A stretch of 64,000 nt of DNA from Fusibacter sp963666805 (GTDB lineage Bacteria > Bacillota > Clostridia > Peptostreptococcales > Acidaminobacteraceae): assembly GCA_963666805.2 (NCBI GenBank), contig CAXXWR010000007.1, forward strand, positions 620,001 through 684,000, read 5' to 3'. A program made the position numbers and the translations under genes. Under the pieces are notes generated by a model. The model was given only the letters and a program-made list of their open reading frames with translations, had not been told where the DNA came from and ran no database searches. Shown in pieces: positions 9,376 to 18,520 of the stretch (position 1 is the first letter of the stretch; each line of letters starts with the position of its first letter).

Positions 9376-9915
9376 CTAAAAATTCGGTGGCGTGCCAACC
9401 AATAGCACTTTGGCTTCCCGTTTACCTTTATTGACAATTTCATGGGTTTTATTTGCTTTATAATAGAAAGAATCACCCGTTTTAGCTACATATTTTTTAT
9501 GTCCCAGTCGAATAATAATCGTCCCTGACATCACATAGCCAAATTCTTCACCTTCATGTGGTTCATGACAATCATAGCCCCCATTAGGTGCTAAAGTTAA
9601 CAAAATAGGTTCCATCATATTTTTCTGGGCATTAGGGATAATCCATTCTAGTTTATAACCAATTTCATCATCTTCCTTTTCAAAGAAATCTTCATCTTTA
9701 AAAACAATCTTTTCTTCAACTGACTCTGAAAAGAATTCTTGAAGATTAGTTCCTAAACTTTCTAAGATATCAACCAGACTGGCAATAGAAGGAGATGTCA
9801 TATCTCTTTCAAGTTGAGAGATGAATCCTTTTGACAGTTCACATCTATCCGCTAACTCTTCTTGTGTCAGGTTGTTTTCTAGTCTTAATCTTTTTATCTT
9901 TTCACCAATATTCAC
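9376..9915 (-). CDS. XRE-family regulator with C-terminal cupin domain
   Basis: Residues 1-60 form an XRE-type helix-turn-helix (TQEELADRCELSKGFISQLE). Residues about 105-175 are a small cupin barrel with GEEFGYVMSG and the H of NKTHEIVN. This layout (PuuR/SutR-like) is typical of regulators that sense a small molecule in the cupin. GTG at 9915 is chosen because AAAGGAG sits eight bases before it; ATGs at 9942 and 9921 are too far from or too close to that site. This gives 179 aa. It is the first gene of the pot operon, so it probably regulates polyamine uptake and itself through the dyad at 9964-9984. Confidence 0.88.
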   Translation of the reverse strand: MNIGEKIKRLRLENNLTQEELADRCELSKGFISQLERDMTSPSIASLVDILESLGTNLQEFFSESVEEKIVFKDEDFFEKEDDEIGYKLEWIIPNAQKNMMEPILLTLAPNGGYDCHEPHEGEEFGYVMSGTIIIRLGHKKYVAKTGDSFYYKANKTHEIVNKGKREAKVLLVGTPPNF

Positions 9916-9963
9916 AACCATTACTCCTTTTTTAGGGTACATTTATACACATAAAACACAATT

Positions 9964-9984
9964 AAGTTTATTTATACTAAACTT
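9964..9984 (-). promoter_or_regulatory. likely operator of the pot operon
   Basis: Perfect inverted repeat AAGTTTA-N7-TAAACTT starting 13 bases downstream of the -10 box, over the presumed start of transcription. The spot is right for a repressor site. Binding by the adjacent XRE-cupin protein is inferred. Confidence 0.55.
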
Positions 9985-9996
9985 TTCACTCGATTT

Positions 9997-10025
9997 ATTA
10001 TACGGTATGTTATTTTAAATGTCAA
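9997..10025 (-). promoter_or_regulatory. sigma-A promoter of the pot operon
   Basis: On the minus strand: TTGACA (10020-10025), 17-base spacer, TATAAT (9997-10002). Both hexamers are perfect consensus. The remaining 330 bases up to the cheV terminator hold nothing else I can support. Confidence 0.85.
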
Positions 10026-10267
10026 CACTATATTAATCAAAAAGTTTACCAGTACTTAATTTCCTATCAAATGTCGATTAAAGTATTGATTTTTCAATGA
10101 TAGGACCTCCTTATTATAGCGAATTTATCTTCAATAATAGAGAATTAATTCTATTTTTATGGATTTTTCAAAATTCTAATTGCTTTGAAATAGTCACTAT
10201 TATGAACCTCTTTTTAAGATTTTTACATCCTAATCTTTTCTTTTAAAACATAAGTCAAAAAAACAAT

Positions 10268-10297
10268 AAAAGATAGGAAGGTATCCTCCTATCTTTT
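10268..10297 (-). terminator. intrinsic terminator of cheV
   Basis: AAAAGATAGGA pairs with TCCTATCTTTT. The minus strand continues with ATTGTTTTTTTGAC. It lies about 60 bases after the cheV stop. Confidence 0.8.
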
Positions 10298-10355
10298 ACA
10301 CATTTACTTATATCATTATCTAATATTTAAACTTCAATCTTTCATTTAAAAGGCT

Positions 10356-11270
10356 TTATCCCTTCACTTGAAGAATTTTATCTATCAAATTAACCAAGTT
10401 TTCAACTTCAGGTTTACTCATTTGAGCATCTGCACCTACGGCATCTCCCTTATGCATCAAATCACTTGTAATCAGTGATGAGAATATGATAACAGGAAGA
10501 TTTTTAAGTATCTTGTGTTCTTTTATACGTCTGGTCAAAGCATGTCCATCCAATTGTGGCATTTCAATATCTGTGATAACCAAATCAACAACGTCTCTAT
10601 AAGCTTCACCCTTTTTCTCAGCGACGCCCATTAAGTAATTATAAGTCTGCATTCCATCATCAAAGAAGGTCATTTTTTCAAAACCAGCTGAAGTTAAAGT
10701 GTCTAATAATACCTTTCTAATCATTGGAGAATCATCTGCTAAAACAACTTTAATATTAGAACGATCTTTGGCTACTATATTTTTAATTCGGTCTGGATTA
10801 ATACCTGTATTCGGATTAATATCCATTACAATTTTTTCAAAATCTAAAAGCATAATAATCTGATCATTCAAATTAATATTACCAATGATCAGTGAATTAG
10901 AAGTGATTTCATCTGGCTTTGTGATTTTATCCCAGCCAATACGATTAATGCCTAGAACTGCATCAATGGCAAATCCCACTTTTATTTTATTAAATTCACA
11001 GACCAAAGTCATGCCTCCGCTTACCTTTTCACTTTTTCTATTCTCTAACACATAAGTCAAATCAACAATAGAAATCATTTCACCACGAATCAGTGAAATA
11101 CCTGATATAGCAGCGTGTGAATTTGGCACTTTAGAAACATTTTCAATTTGTAAGAGTTCTTTAACCTTTACGACATTAATCGCATAATGTTCTCCGGCAA
11201 CAGTAAAATGTAATATTTCAACCTCGCCCGTTCCACTTTCTAATAAAATGCCAGCTTTTTTTTCCATCAT
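10356..11270 (-). CDS. cheV: chemotaxis coupling protein CheV (CheW domain plus receiver)
   Basis: CheW-like domain at residues about 18-155, which links chemoreceptors to CheA. It is followed by a response-regulator receiver domain (about 173-302). The receiver has the acidic pair D179/D180, phosphoacceptor D234 (VITDIEMP) and conserved K286, so it should be phosphorylated by CheA and is thought to tune adaptation. AAGGAG sits six bases before the ATG. The gene stands alone; no other che gene is in the window. Its presence suggests a motile organism. Confidence 0.93.
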   Translation of the reverse strand: MMEKKAGILLESGTGEVEILHFTVAGEHYAINVVKVKELLQIENVSKVPNSHAAISGISLIRGEMISIVDLTYVLENRKSEKVSGGMTLVCEFNKIKVGFAIDAVLGINRIGWDKITKPDEITSNSLIIGNINLNDQIIMLLDFEKIVMDINPNTGINPDRIKNIVAKDRSNIKVVLADDSPMIRKVLLDTLTSAGFEKMTFFDDGMQTYNYLMGVAEKKGEAYRDVVDLVITDIEMPQLDGHALTRRIKEHKILKNLPVIIFSSLITSDLMHKGDAVGADAQMSKPEVENLVNLIDKILQVKG

Positions 11271-11457
11271 AACGCACTCCTTCGATCCTTTTCTATTATT
11301 ATAACTATTATACCTTTTTTGAAGTTAAATGACAGCCCTTTGTCTTTTTTTATTGGCTTTTTATGATATACCCAACTATTTCACTTACTTATCACCCTTT
11401 TTTCAATTTTGAATATTATTCCTTTATATTTGTGACTTCAACTTGAAAAATCGTTAA

Positions 11458-11507
11458 TAAAAACCCCCTAAACCTTTGAATTCACATCCATTTAAGGCAT
11501 AGGGGGA
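11458..11507 (-). terminator. intrinsic terminator of kbl
   Basis: CCCCCTA and TAGGGGG form the base of a long hairpin. The minus strand continues with TTTTTATT. It lies 50 bases after the kbl stop. The rest of the gap up to cheV shows nothing more. Confidence 0.75.
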
Positions 11508-11556
11508 TAAAATTTAATAAGTGTTATTTTTTATTTCTATTCAAAAAATCTTTACT

Positions 11557-12750
11557 CTAAGCTTTAATAATGCCCATTTCAAGACCTACTTCTTTAAAAA
11601 CATGAACGGCTTTAAGCAGTTGTTCTTTTGAATGTCCTGCTGTAACCATGCATCTTACACGACCCGTTCCTTTAGGTACCGTTGGAAAAACAATAGGTGA
11701 AACAAAAACACCTTTTTCAAGTAAGGCTTTTGAAAACTTAACTGTTTGCGATTCTTCGCCTATAATCACTGGCGTAATCGGTGTTTCCGATTTTCCTGTA
11801 TCAAAACCAAGTTTGCCTAGTTCTGCTTTAAAAAATTTGGCATTATCCCAAAGTCTGTCAGTATATTCTGTTGTCGATGATAATTCATCAACAGCTGCCA
11901 TAATCGCTCCTACTGCAGCGGGTGGTAAAGAAGTACTGAAAAGTAAAGGTCTGCCTCTATGTAGAAGCCATTCTTTCATGACACGGTTTCCAGCCACATA
12001 GCCTCCAATGACACCAATCGCTTTAGAAAGCGTCCCAATAGAAAAATCGACACGACCATGTAAGTTAAAATGGTCTACTGTCCCTCTACCTGATTCTCCC
12101 AAAACGCCTGAACCATGTGCATCATCTACATAAGTCATACATTTGTATTTTTCAGCAAGGTCTACAATTTCAGGCAATTTAGCAATATCGCCATCCATAC
12201 TGAAAACCCCATCTGTAATAATCAAGCAATTCGTATAGTGGTCTCTTTTTTCTTTAAGAACACGTTCTAAATCCGCCATATCACTGTGTTTAAAAACAGC
12301 TTTATCCGCTTTAGAAAGTTTCACGCCGTCAATGATACTCGCATGATTAAGTGCATCAGAAATAATTAAATCGCCCTTATTGGTAATGGCTTGGATCGCA
12401 CCTGCATTACAGTTAAAGCCTGATTGAAATACCATCACAGCTTCTTCTCGTTTAAACTCTGCAAGTTTCACTTCTAAAGCTTCATGAATGTCCATATTAC
12501 CTATAATGGTTCTTACTGCGCCTGAACCAACCCCGTATTTTTCAACCGCTTCAATAGCCGCTTTTTTAAGTTTAGGGTGGTTAGCAAATCCTAAGTAGTT
12601 GTTTGAAGATAAATTAATCACCTTTTTACCGTCTAAGATGATTTCAGGTTCATTTGGACCTTCTAAAACAGGAAGTTGACGATAAACCCCTTGTTCTTTT
12701 AATTCATTCACTTGATCTTGAAGATACTTTAATTCATGAATATTTGACAT
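11557..12750 (-). CDS. kbl: glycine C-acetyltransferase (2-amino-3-ketobutyrate CoA ligase)
   Basis: PLP-dependent alpha-oxoamine synthase that joins or splits glycine and acetyl-CoA through 2-amino-3-ketobutyrate in threonine breakdown. Visible are the glycine-rich NNYLGFANHP start, DDAHGSGVLG, and the PLP-lysine segment TLSKAIGVIGGYV. AGGAGGGC lies just before the ATG at 12750, giving 397 aa, the family norm. Upstream in-frame codons lie in the promoter region. No threonine dehydrogenase (tdh) lies beside it, so a different member of the oxoamine synthase family is a small possibility. Confidence 0.88.
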   Translation of the reverse strand: MSNIHELKYLQDQVNELKEQGVYRQLPVLEGPNEPEIILDGKKVINLSSNNYLGFANHPKLKKAAIEAVEKYGVGSGAVRTIIGNMDIHEALEVKLAEFKREEAVMVFQSGFNCNAGAIQAITNKGDLIISDALNHASIIDGVKLSKADKAVFKHSDMADLERVLKEKRDHYTNCLIITDGVFSMDGDIAKLPEIVDLAEKYKCMTYVDDAHGSGVLGESGRGTVDHFNLHGRVDFSIGTLSKAIGVIGGYVAGNRVMKEWLLHRGRPLLFSTSLPPAAVGAIMAAVDELSSTTEYTDRLWDNAKFFKAELGKLGFDTGKSETPITPVIIGEESQTVKFSKALLEKGVFVSPIVFPTVPKGTGRVRCMVTAGHSKEQLLKAVHVFKEVGLEMGIIKA

Positions 12751-12781
12751 GTACAGCCCTCCTAAAACATTATTCATCTTT

Positions 12782-12809
12782 AGTATATCACTTACATCCA
12801 CTCTGTAAA
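12782..12809 (-). promoter_or_regulatory. promoter of kbl
   Basis: TTTACA (12804-12809), 16-base spacer, TATACT (12782-12787) on the minus strand. It supports the kbl start at 12750. Confidence 0.6.
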
Positions 12810-12822
12810 ACGCATTTGCTTA

Positions 12823-13911
12823 TTATGAAGGATTGTTAACAATCTGTTCTAGCCGTCTATAATAAGGCTGATAAAAGTCATCCTCTTGAAACATCTTCTG
12901 ATTTAAAACCCATTCAATTAATTCAGTATCCGGATGATTAGCCAAAACAATCAGCGCATTCCGTTTCATGACCCTAAGTCCTCTCCACGTAAATCCCTTG
13001 TGTGCGTAAGTTGTTTTGAAGGTCTTATTGGTCATCTTAAGTAAAGTATCTAGTTCAATTTGGTTATGAGATTCCTTTAAAAGTAAGTTGTAACGATCAA
13101 GTTTTGCATTTGCAGGGCATACGCTTTGACAAATACTACACCCATAAAGCTGCCAATTCATTCTCTGCGCTTCAGACTCATTGATAAATGCCTTAGATTG
13201 AGTCAAATAAGAAATACAGGCTGTACGATTAATCGTCGTCTTGTCTTTTCCCAATATTTGTGCTGGACAAGCTTTGGCACACCGGTTACAAGATTCGCAA
13301 GCTGAATACCGTTTAGATTCACCTATACGTGTTCTTACCAGTTCATGATAAAAGGGATTATCTCTCAAGTTATCAGTTCCCTCTAAGTCACTTTCATGGT
13401 TAAAACGATAAATCACAAACCCCATATTGAAGCACGTCCCCCATTGGGGATGAATCAACATCTGATTGACACCATATTCTCCTAATTCCAAAAGAAAACC
13501 CAGTTCTCTTTCGATGTATGGAGAGGTATCTATTGACGATTCTTGATAAACCCATAGTGGATCTTCTTCAATTAAATCACGCATGGCTTGTATTTTAGCT
13601 TGTAAAACTTCATGGTAGTCTGCTTCCCAAGCACTGTAATCTATTATACCTTTTCCATATGTTCCTCTATCTTGGTTAAGACTATAAGGCGCCGTTACAC
13701 CCACAATGACGTAAGACTGCTTATCATCCGTTTTCATCGTTTTAAACAAATAACGCGCTGACTCTTCTGGCTCAAAAGTAAGTTGCTTTTGGTAAGCTCC
13801 CACCAGTGCCTCTTCATAGATTTGATAGGCCAAACTGTTTTCTTGAGTAATCAGCTTTACACTACCATTAAACTGATCTGCAATTTTCATTAATTTTTCT
13901 AATGCATCCAT
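12823..13911 (-). CDS. queG: epoxyqueuosine reductase QueG
   Basis: Catalyses the last step of queuosine synthesis in tRNA, reducing epoxyqueuosine with cobalamin and two [4Fe-4S] clusters. The two ferredoxin-type motifs are visible: CESCNRCAKACP, and CSICQSVCP with an extra upstream Cys in TACISYL. The C-terminal part (RGLRVMKRNALIVLANH) resembles the HEAT-like tail of the family. Length 362 aa is normal. No other queuosine gene lies nearby, so the organism may salvage precursors or encode them elsewhere. Confidence 0.92.
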   Translation of the reverse strand: MDALEKLMKIADQFNGSVKLITQENSLAYQIYEEALVGAYQKQLTFEPEESARYLFKTMKTDDKQSYVIVGVTAPYSLNQDRGTYGKGIIDYSAWEADYHEVLQAKIQAMRDLIEEDPLWVYQESSIDTSPYIERELGFLLELGEYGVNQMLIHPQWGTCFNMGFVIYRFNHESDLEGTDNLRDNPFYHELVRTRIGESKRYSACESCNRCAKACPAQILGKDKTTINRTACISYLTQSKAFINESEAQRMNWQLYGCSICQSVCPANAKLDRYNLLLKESHNQIELDTLLKMTNKTFKTTYAHKGFTWRGLRVMKRNALIVLANHPDTELIEWVLNQKMFQEDDFYQPYYRRLEQIVNNPS

Positions 13912-13987
13912 CTCTTACTTTCCTATCTCTATTGCTCAAAAAATCTCGATTTTTTTTTCTTAAAATACTTGGCTTTCAAAAGCATAT

Positions 13988-14020
13988 CAAAAAAGCTGAG
14001 GAAAAAATATCCTCAGCTTA
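13988..14020 (-). terminator. intrinsic terminator of the opp operon
   Basis: AAGCTGAGGA pairs with TCCTCAGCTT. Read on the minus strand it runs into TTTTTTG. It lies 30 bases after the small membrane protein gene. Confidence 0.88.
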
Positions 14021-14051
14021 ATCATAACATTTTTAGCCTTGTAAACAAGGA

Positions 14052-14246
14052 CTAGAACAGAAATCTAAAGAGCAACATCATTAACAATGCAACACCCATA
14101 AAAATCAACGCAATTGGCATTACAAGTTGAAGCATAGCAATCACCATAGCAACAACATCCATCGCTTCGAGACGATTAATATCATCGTCCTTTTTTTTCA
14201 TATCTTGATTGATTTTTTTGTATTCATCCCAATTGACTTGATTCAT
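14052..14246 (-). CDS. small single-pass membrane protein at the end of the opp operon (64 aa)
   Basis: Residues 1-28 are charged and soluble. Residues about 30-64 are almost wholly hydrophobic (VAMVIAMLQLVMPIALIF and on), forming one or two membrane helices. It starts 12 bases after oppF, with AGGAAATC before the ATG, and the operon terminator follows directly, so it is cotranscribed with the peptide transporter. I know no family for it. It may be a small accessory subunit; that is inference from position only. Confidence 0.65.
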   Translation of the reverse strand: MNQVNWDEYKKINQDMKKKDDDINRLEAMDVVAMVIAMLQLVMPIALIFMGVALLMMLLFRFLF

Positions 14247-14258
14247 GAGATTTCCTTT

Positions 14259-15263
14259 CTATTTTTGGTCATATAAGTGACACGCACAGAAATGGCCTGG
14301 TTCATATTCTTTGAATACAGGAATTTCTTCACTACAAACTGGCATCGCTTTTGGACACCTTGTATGGAATCGACAACCTGATGGTGGATTCGCTGGTGAT
14401 GGAATATCCCCTTCTAATATAATTCTATCCTTTTTCTTAAGTGGATGAGAAGCAGGGATAGCTGATAAAAGTGCTTGAGTATAAGGATGCATCGGTTTTT
14501 CAAAAAGCGCATGCTTTTCTGATCTTTCTACCATGACACCTAGATACATTACACCAATATTATCACTGATGTATTTAACAACACCTAAATCATGAGAAAT
14601 GAAAAGGTAAGTTAAATCCATTTCTTTTTGTAAGTCTTTAAGAAGATTGATAACTTGAGATTGAATTGATACATCAAGTGCAGACACTGCTTCATCACAA
14701 ACAACAAATTTGGGATTAAGTGCAAGTGCTCTTGCAATACAAATTCTTTGTCTTTGTCCACCTGAAAATTCATGTGGATATCTTCTAATATGATAAGCAC
14801 TTAAGCCACATCTTTCTACGATATCTCTTACACGTGCTTCTTTTTCTTTTGTGTTTTTTACAAGATTATGTTCAACAAGCGCTTCACCTACTATTTCGCC
14901 CACTGTCATTCTTGGATTAAGCGATGAATACGGATCTTGGAAAATAATTTGCATTTCAGTTCTTAATTCACGAAGTCTCTTCTTATTATAATCTAAAATG
15001 TTTTCGCCATTAAAGAATACTTCACCTTCTGTCGCTTCAAGGAGTCTTAAGAGGGTACGACCCGTTGTTGATTTTCCACATCCAGACTCACCAACAAGAC
15101 CAAATGTTTCACCTTCTTTAATATCAAAGTTAAGGCCGTCAACAGCTTTGACATGTCCCACTGTTTTTCTAGTGACACCAGCTTTAATTGGGAAGTACTT
15201 TTTTAAGTTTTTAACACTTAACAAGGCTTCTGAATTTTTTGCTGACTTTACTTGTTCACTCAT
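14259..15263 (-). CDS. oppF: oligopeptide/dipeptide ABC transporter ATPase OppF
   Basis: One of the two ATPases of the peptide importer. Walker A GESGCGKST, signature FSGGQRQR, Walker B (FVVCDEAVSALD) and the switch His (FISHDLGV) are intact. The C-terminal oligopeptide/dipeptide extension with CRFHTRCP is present. Length 334 aa is normal. The start overlaps the oppD stop (TAATG), so translation is coupled. Confidence 0.93.
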   Translation of the reverse strand: MSEQVKSAKNSEALLSVKNLKKYFPIKAGVTRKTVGHVKAVDGLNFDIKEGETFGLVGESGCGKSTTGRTLLRLLEATEGEVFFNGENILDYNKKRLRELRTEMQIIFQDPYSSLNPRMTVGEIVGEALVEHNLVKNTKEKEARVRDIVERCGLSAYHIRRYPHEFSGGQRQRICIARALALNPKFVVCDEAVSALDVSIQSQVINLLKDLQKEMDLTYLFISHDLGVVKYISDNIGVMYLGVMVERSEKHALFEKPMHPYTQALLSAIPASHPLKKKDRIILEGDIPSPANPPSGCRFHTRCPKAMPVCSEEIPVFKEYEPGHFCACHLYDQK

Positions 15264-16252
15264 TATTTTTCACCCCTTAACTCTTTTACTTCTTGCCAAC
15301 GCCAACATCTTACTTTTCTACCGTTTCCAATATCCTTAAGCGGCGGTTCTTCTTGGAAACATTTTTCTTCAGCGTATTCGCATCTTGAGTTAAACTGACA
15401 TCCCACAGGTCTAAAGAGTGGGTTTGGTACAACACCTGGAATCATGTAAAGTCTTTCAGTATCTGTTTCCAAATCTGGTTTTGAATTCATAAGTCCAATG
15501 GTGTAAGGGTGATAAGGTTCATCAAAGAGTTCAACAATAGAAGACTCTTCAACTACTTTACCAGAATACATAACAATAACTCTATCTGCCATTTCAGCAA
15601 TAACATTAAGGTCATGTGTAATAAACATAATCGCTGTTTTAAAATCTTTTTGAAGCTTTTTCATGAGCTCTAGTACTTGTGCTTGAATCGTTACATCTAA
15701 AGCAGTTGTTGGCTCATCAGCAATTAATAATTTAGGATTACAAGCAAGTGCCATCGCAATCATAACTCTTTGTCTCATTCCACCAGAAAGGGCAAATGGA
15801 TAATCATCTACTACATCTTCTGCTCTAGGAATACCTACTTTATCAAGTAGTTTAATCGCTTCTAATCTTGCTTCTTTTTCTTTTAAATTTCTGTGAATCA
15901 TTAAGACTTCACCTAATTGTTTTTCTATTGTAAATACTGGATTGAGTGATGTCATTGGTTCTTGGAAAATCATCGAAATATCATTTCCTCTGATTTTACG
16001 CATTTCTTTTTCTGATAAAGCCAAAATGTCTTTGCCATCAAATTTGATTGAACCATCAACGATTTTTCCTGGAGGATTTGGGACAAGTCTTAAGACTGAC
16101 ATGGAAGTGACACTTTTACCACAGCCAGACTCGCCTACGATTCCAAGAGTTTCGCCGCCTTCAACTTCAAAGTCAACGCCATCTATCGCTTTAACTATAC
16201 CATCATCAGTATAGAAATAGGTTTTTAGTCCTTTTACTTCTAATAAAGCCAT
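15263..16252 (-). CDS. oppD: oligopeptide/dipeptide ABC transporter ATPase OppD
   Basis: Second ATPase of the importer, forming a heterodimer with OppF. Walker A GESGCGKSV, signature LSGGMRQR and Walker B LLIADEPTTALD are intact, and the C-terminal cysteine-containing extension (CQFNSRCEYAEEKC) is typical. GGAGG precedes the ATG. It lies 12 bases after oppC. Confidence 0.93.
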   Translation of the reverse strand: MALLEVKGLKTYFYTDDGIVKAIDGVDFEVEGGETLGIVGESGCGKSVTSMSVLRLVPNPPGKIVDGSIKFDGKDILALSEKEMRKIRGNDISMIFQEPMTSLNPVFTIEKQLGEVLMIHRNLKEKEARLEAIKLLDKVGIPRAEDVVDDYPFALSGGMRQRVMIAMALACNPKLLIADEPTTALDVTIQAQVLELMKKLQKDFKTAIMFITHDLNVIAEMADRVIVMYSGKVVEESSIVELFDEPYHPYTIGLMNSKPDLETDTERLYMIPGVVPNPLFRPVGCQFNSRCEYAEEKCFQEEPPLKDIGNGRKVRCWRWQEVKELRGEK

Positions 16253-16264
16253 TTGTTCCCTCCA

Positions 16265-17209
16265 TTATTTCTTCATTTTTGGATCAAGTGCATCTCTTAA
16301 ACCATCACCTAAAATGTTGAAACTCATAACCGTAATAAAAGTTAAGAATCCTGGTGGCATCCATAACCACCAATGGTTTTCAAGAGAATAAATTGATCGT
16401 GCCGCTTGCATCATATTCCCCCATGTAGGTGTTGGTGGTGTTACACCAAGTCCTAAATAAGATAATGATGTTTCTGTAAGAATAGCACTTGCCATTCCCA
16501 TAGTAGCGAATACGATAACGTTGGCAATAACATTAGGTAACAAATGCTTAAATATTTTCTTGCTATCTCTAATTCCTAAAGCTTCAGCAGCTTCCATAAA
16601 TTCTTGTTCTCTAAGTGTTAAAATTTGTGCACGTACCATTCTGGCGATACCTGTCCATCCAAGGATCCCAATAACCAACATGACGTTGAAAATATTTGGT
16701 CCTAAGATAGCCACAACTGTTATGGCAATCAGCAGGAATGGGAAACACATAATAATATCCGTGACCCGCATCAGTATAGCATCGACTATACCACTATAGA
16801 AGCCTGCAATAGCCCCTACCAATACGCCAAGTATAACTTGGATTGTTACGGCTACAAGACCTACTGAAAGTGAAATTCTACCTCCATAGATCAATCTTGT
16901 TAATACATCACGTCCTAACTCATCTGTTCCTAAAATGAAGTTAGAAGTTGGCGCTTCTTTCTTAAGTGGTAATTCCATAACTTTACCACGTACATCTTTT
17001 TCGCCATAGTTAATTTCATCACGACCATGTGGTGTAATAAAATCAGCAAACACTGCAGAAAAGATTAATATCAACAAGATTCCGAGACTTACCATTGCCA
17101 ATTTATTTTTTCTTAACCGTTTAAGTGCGACTCTAAAAGGAGATTCAATTTTTTGATTTTCTTCAAGAGCTGCGTTATCTTTTTGTTTCTTTTTAATTGA
17201 TTCCGACAT
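16265..17209 (-). CDS. oppC: oligopeptide/dipeptide ABC transporter permease OppC
   Basis: Permease with about six membrane helices, preceded by an N-terminal charged cytoplasmic stretch. The EAA loop EAAEALGIRDSKKIFKH and the LGTDELGRDVLTRLIYGGR segment mark the DppC/OppC family. ATG at 17209 is preferred because a GGGGGG site sits nine bases before it; a TTG six bases further up is too close. Length 314 aa. Confidence 0.93.
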   Translation of the reverse strand: MSESIKKKQKDNAALEENQKIESPFRVALKRLRKNKLAMVSLGILLILIFSAVFADFITPHGRDEINYGEKDVRGKVMELPLKKEAPTSNFILGTDELGRDVLTRLIYGGRISLSVGLVAVTIQVILGVLVGAIAGFYSGIVDAILMRVTDIIMCFPFLLIAITVVAILGPNIFNVMLVIGILGWTGIARMVRAQILTLREQEFMEAAEALGIRDSKKIFKHLLPNVIANVIVFATMGMASAILTETSLSYLGLGVTPPTPTWGNMMQAARSIYSLENHWWLWMPPGFLTFITVMSFNILGDGLRDALDPKMKK

Positions 17210-17226
17210 TGTCAATATCCCCCCTT

Positions 17227-18192
17227 CTAGTCGTATTTAATTCTTGGATCCGCGACGCCATAGAAGACATCGGCCATCAAGTTCCCAACTAATGTTAAGA
17301 GTGACAAGAATAAGTTTACGCCCATTAAGAGTGGATAATCTCTATCCGTTACGGCTTGGTAACCTAATAGTCCCATCCCTGGCCAAGCAAAAACTTGTTC
17401 TGTAATAAGTGCTCCTGAAAACAAACTTGGAATCCAGAATCCTAAAAGAGTGATAATTGGAATCATGGCATTTCTAAGTGCATGTTTATATATAACCACG
17501 CGTTCACTTAAACCTTTTGAACGTGCTGTACGGATATAGTCTTGTCTAATGACTTCAAGCATATTAGAACGTGTATATCTCATAAAACTTGCTGTTGAAC
17601 CAAGTCCAAGGACAATAGCAGGTAAGACAGTGTGATGAGCAATGTCTTTAAATTGTTCCCATAAAGTCCAATCACTAGAACCTGGTGTAGTCATTCCTGA
17701 GAGTGGTAACCAGTGATGATCTACTGCAAGTAGTTTAATCAGCAACAAGGCGAAGAAGAAACTTGGAATAGATATCCCTACCAGTGCGAATATCGTAAAG
17801 AAATAATCAAGCCCTGTATACTGCCGCGTGGCGGATATGACGCCGGCTGGTATACCGATAATTAAAGCAAGTACCAAAGATATAAAAGAAAGATAGAAAG
17901 TTGAAAGCATTCTTTCTCCCATAACTTCTGATACTGGTCTTTGGAATTTCCAAGAGAATCCTAAGTTTCCGTGTAAAACTTCAGAAATCCAGTCAACATA
18001 CTGTACAATGATAGGCTTATCTACACCGAATTTCTCCTTTAATCTCATTTTTTCTTGAACCGTCATATTCGGATCCATCATTTTCGAAGTTGGATCCCCT
18101 GGTGCATTATGCACGATGAAGAATACGAGGATTGTAATACCAAATAGCACCGGTATTATCTGTAGTATTCTCCTCAATAGATACGTTCTCAT
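17227..18192 (-). CDS. oppB: oligopeptide/dipeptide ABC transporter permease OppB
   Basis: Permease of 321 aa with six predicted membrane helices. It begins with MRTYLLRRILQIIPVLFGI, typical of DppB/OppB, and has the EAA-type segment TARSKGLSERVVIYKHALRNA. It follows AAGGGG and lies 11 bases before oppC. It is separated from oppA by about 330 bases with a hairpin and its own promoter. Confidence 0.93.
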   Translation of the reverse strand: MRTYLLRRILQIIPVLFGITILVFFIVHNAPGDPTSKMMDPNMTVQEKMRLKEKFGVDKPIIVQYVDWISEVLHGNLGFSWKFQRPVSEVMGERMLSTFYLSFISLVLALIIGIPAGVISATRQYTGLDYFFTIFALVGISIPSFFFALLLIKLLAVDHHWLPLSGMTTPGSSDWTLWEQFKDIAHHTVLPAIVLGLGSTASFMRYTRSNMLEVIRQDYIRTARSKGLSERVVIYKHALRNAMIPIITLLGFWIPSLFSGALITEQVFAWPGMGLLGYQAVTDRDYPLLMGVNLFLSLLTLVGNLMADVFYGVADPRIKYD

Positions 18193-18325
18193 TTAAACAC
18201 CCCTTCTAAACTTTATCCTATCTGCCTGCCTATCTTTTATACTCACCTTAAAAAATAGGAAACAGAAAAATGTGAATATTCAATGAACTTAAGTCATTGC
18301 ATATTCTAAAAAAAATATTGAATCT

Positions 18326-18359
18326 ATTATATCATACCTAACGTTGAAATTCCAACATT
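18326..18359 (-). promoter_or_regulatory. promoter of oppB with an overlapping near-palindrome
   Basis: TTGGAA (18350-18355), 18-base spacer, TATAAT (18326-18331) on the minus strand. A 20-base near-palindrome at 18340-18359 (GTTGGAATTTCAAC core, two mismatched pairs) overlaps the -35 and could be an operator. The rest of the 330-base gap has no further gene. Confidence 0.5.
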
Positions 18360-18451
18360 TAGACAATAATGACATATAATTAAGCTTTCAGCTTTTTTCT
18401 TTAAGTTTTAATAACTGTATTTACAATAAATTAATATTTTCTGAAAATTTA

Positions 18452-18477
18452 GATAGCCCAGCATCTGCCGGGCTATC
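18452..18477 (-). terminator. hairpin after oppA, possibly a partial terminator
   Basis: GATAGCCC pairs with GGGCTATC. The following minus-strand T tract (TAAATTTTC) is weak. Such hairpins between a binding-protein gene and its permease genes often let through part of the transcription and protect the upstream mRNA. Confidence 0.6.
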
Positions 18478-18520
18478 AAGTAATTTTGCTTATTTATTCG
18501 TTTTTATAACGCTTCTATGA

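Noticed and set aside
10056..10097. Tiny minus-strand frame of 13 codons after a fine AAGGAGGT site and a TATAAT
   Set aside because: The -10-like box is only two bases before the Shine-Dalgarno, so a transcript from it would not contain the site. No -35 box is seen and the peptide is 13 residues. It may be a relic; not supported as a gene.
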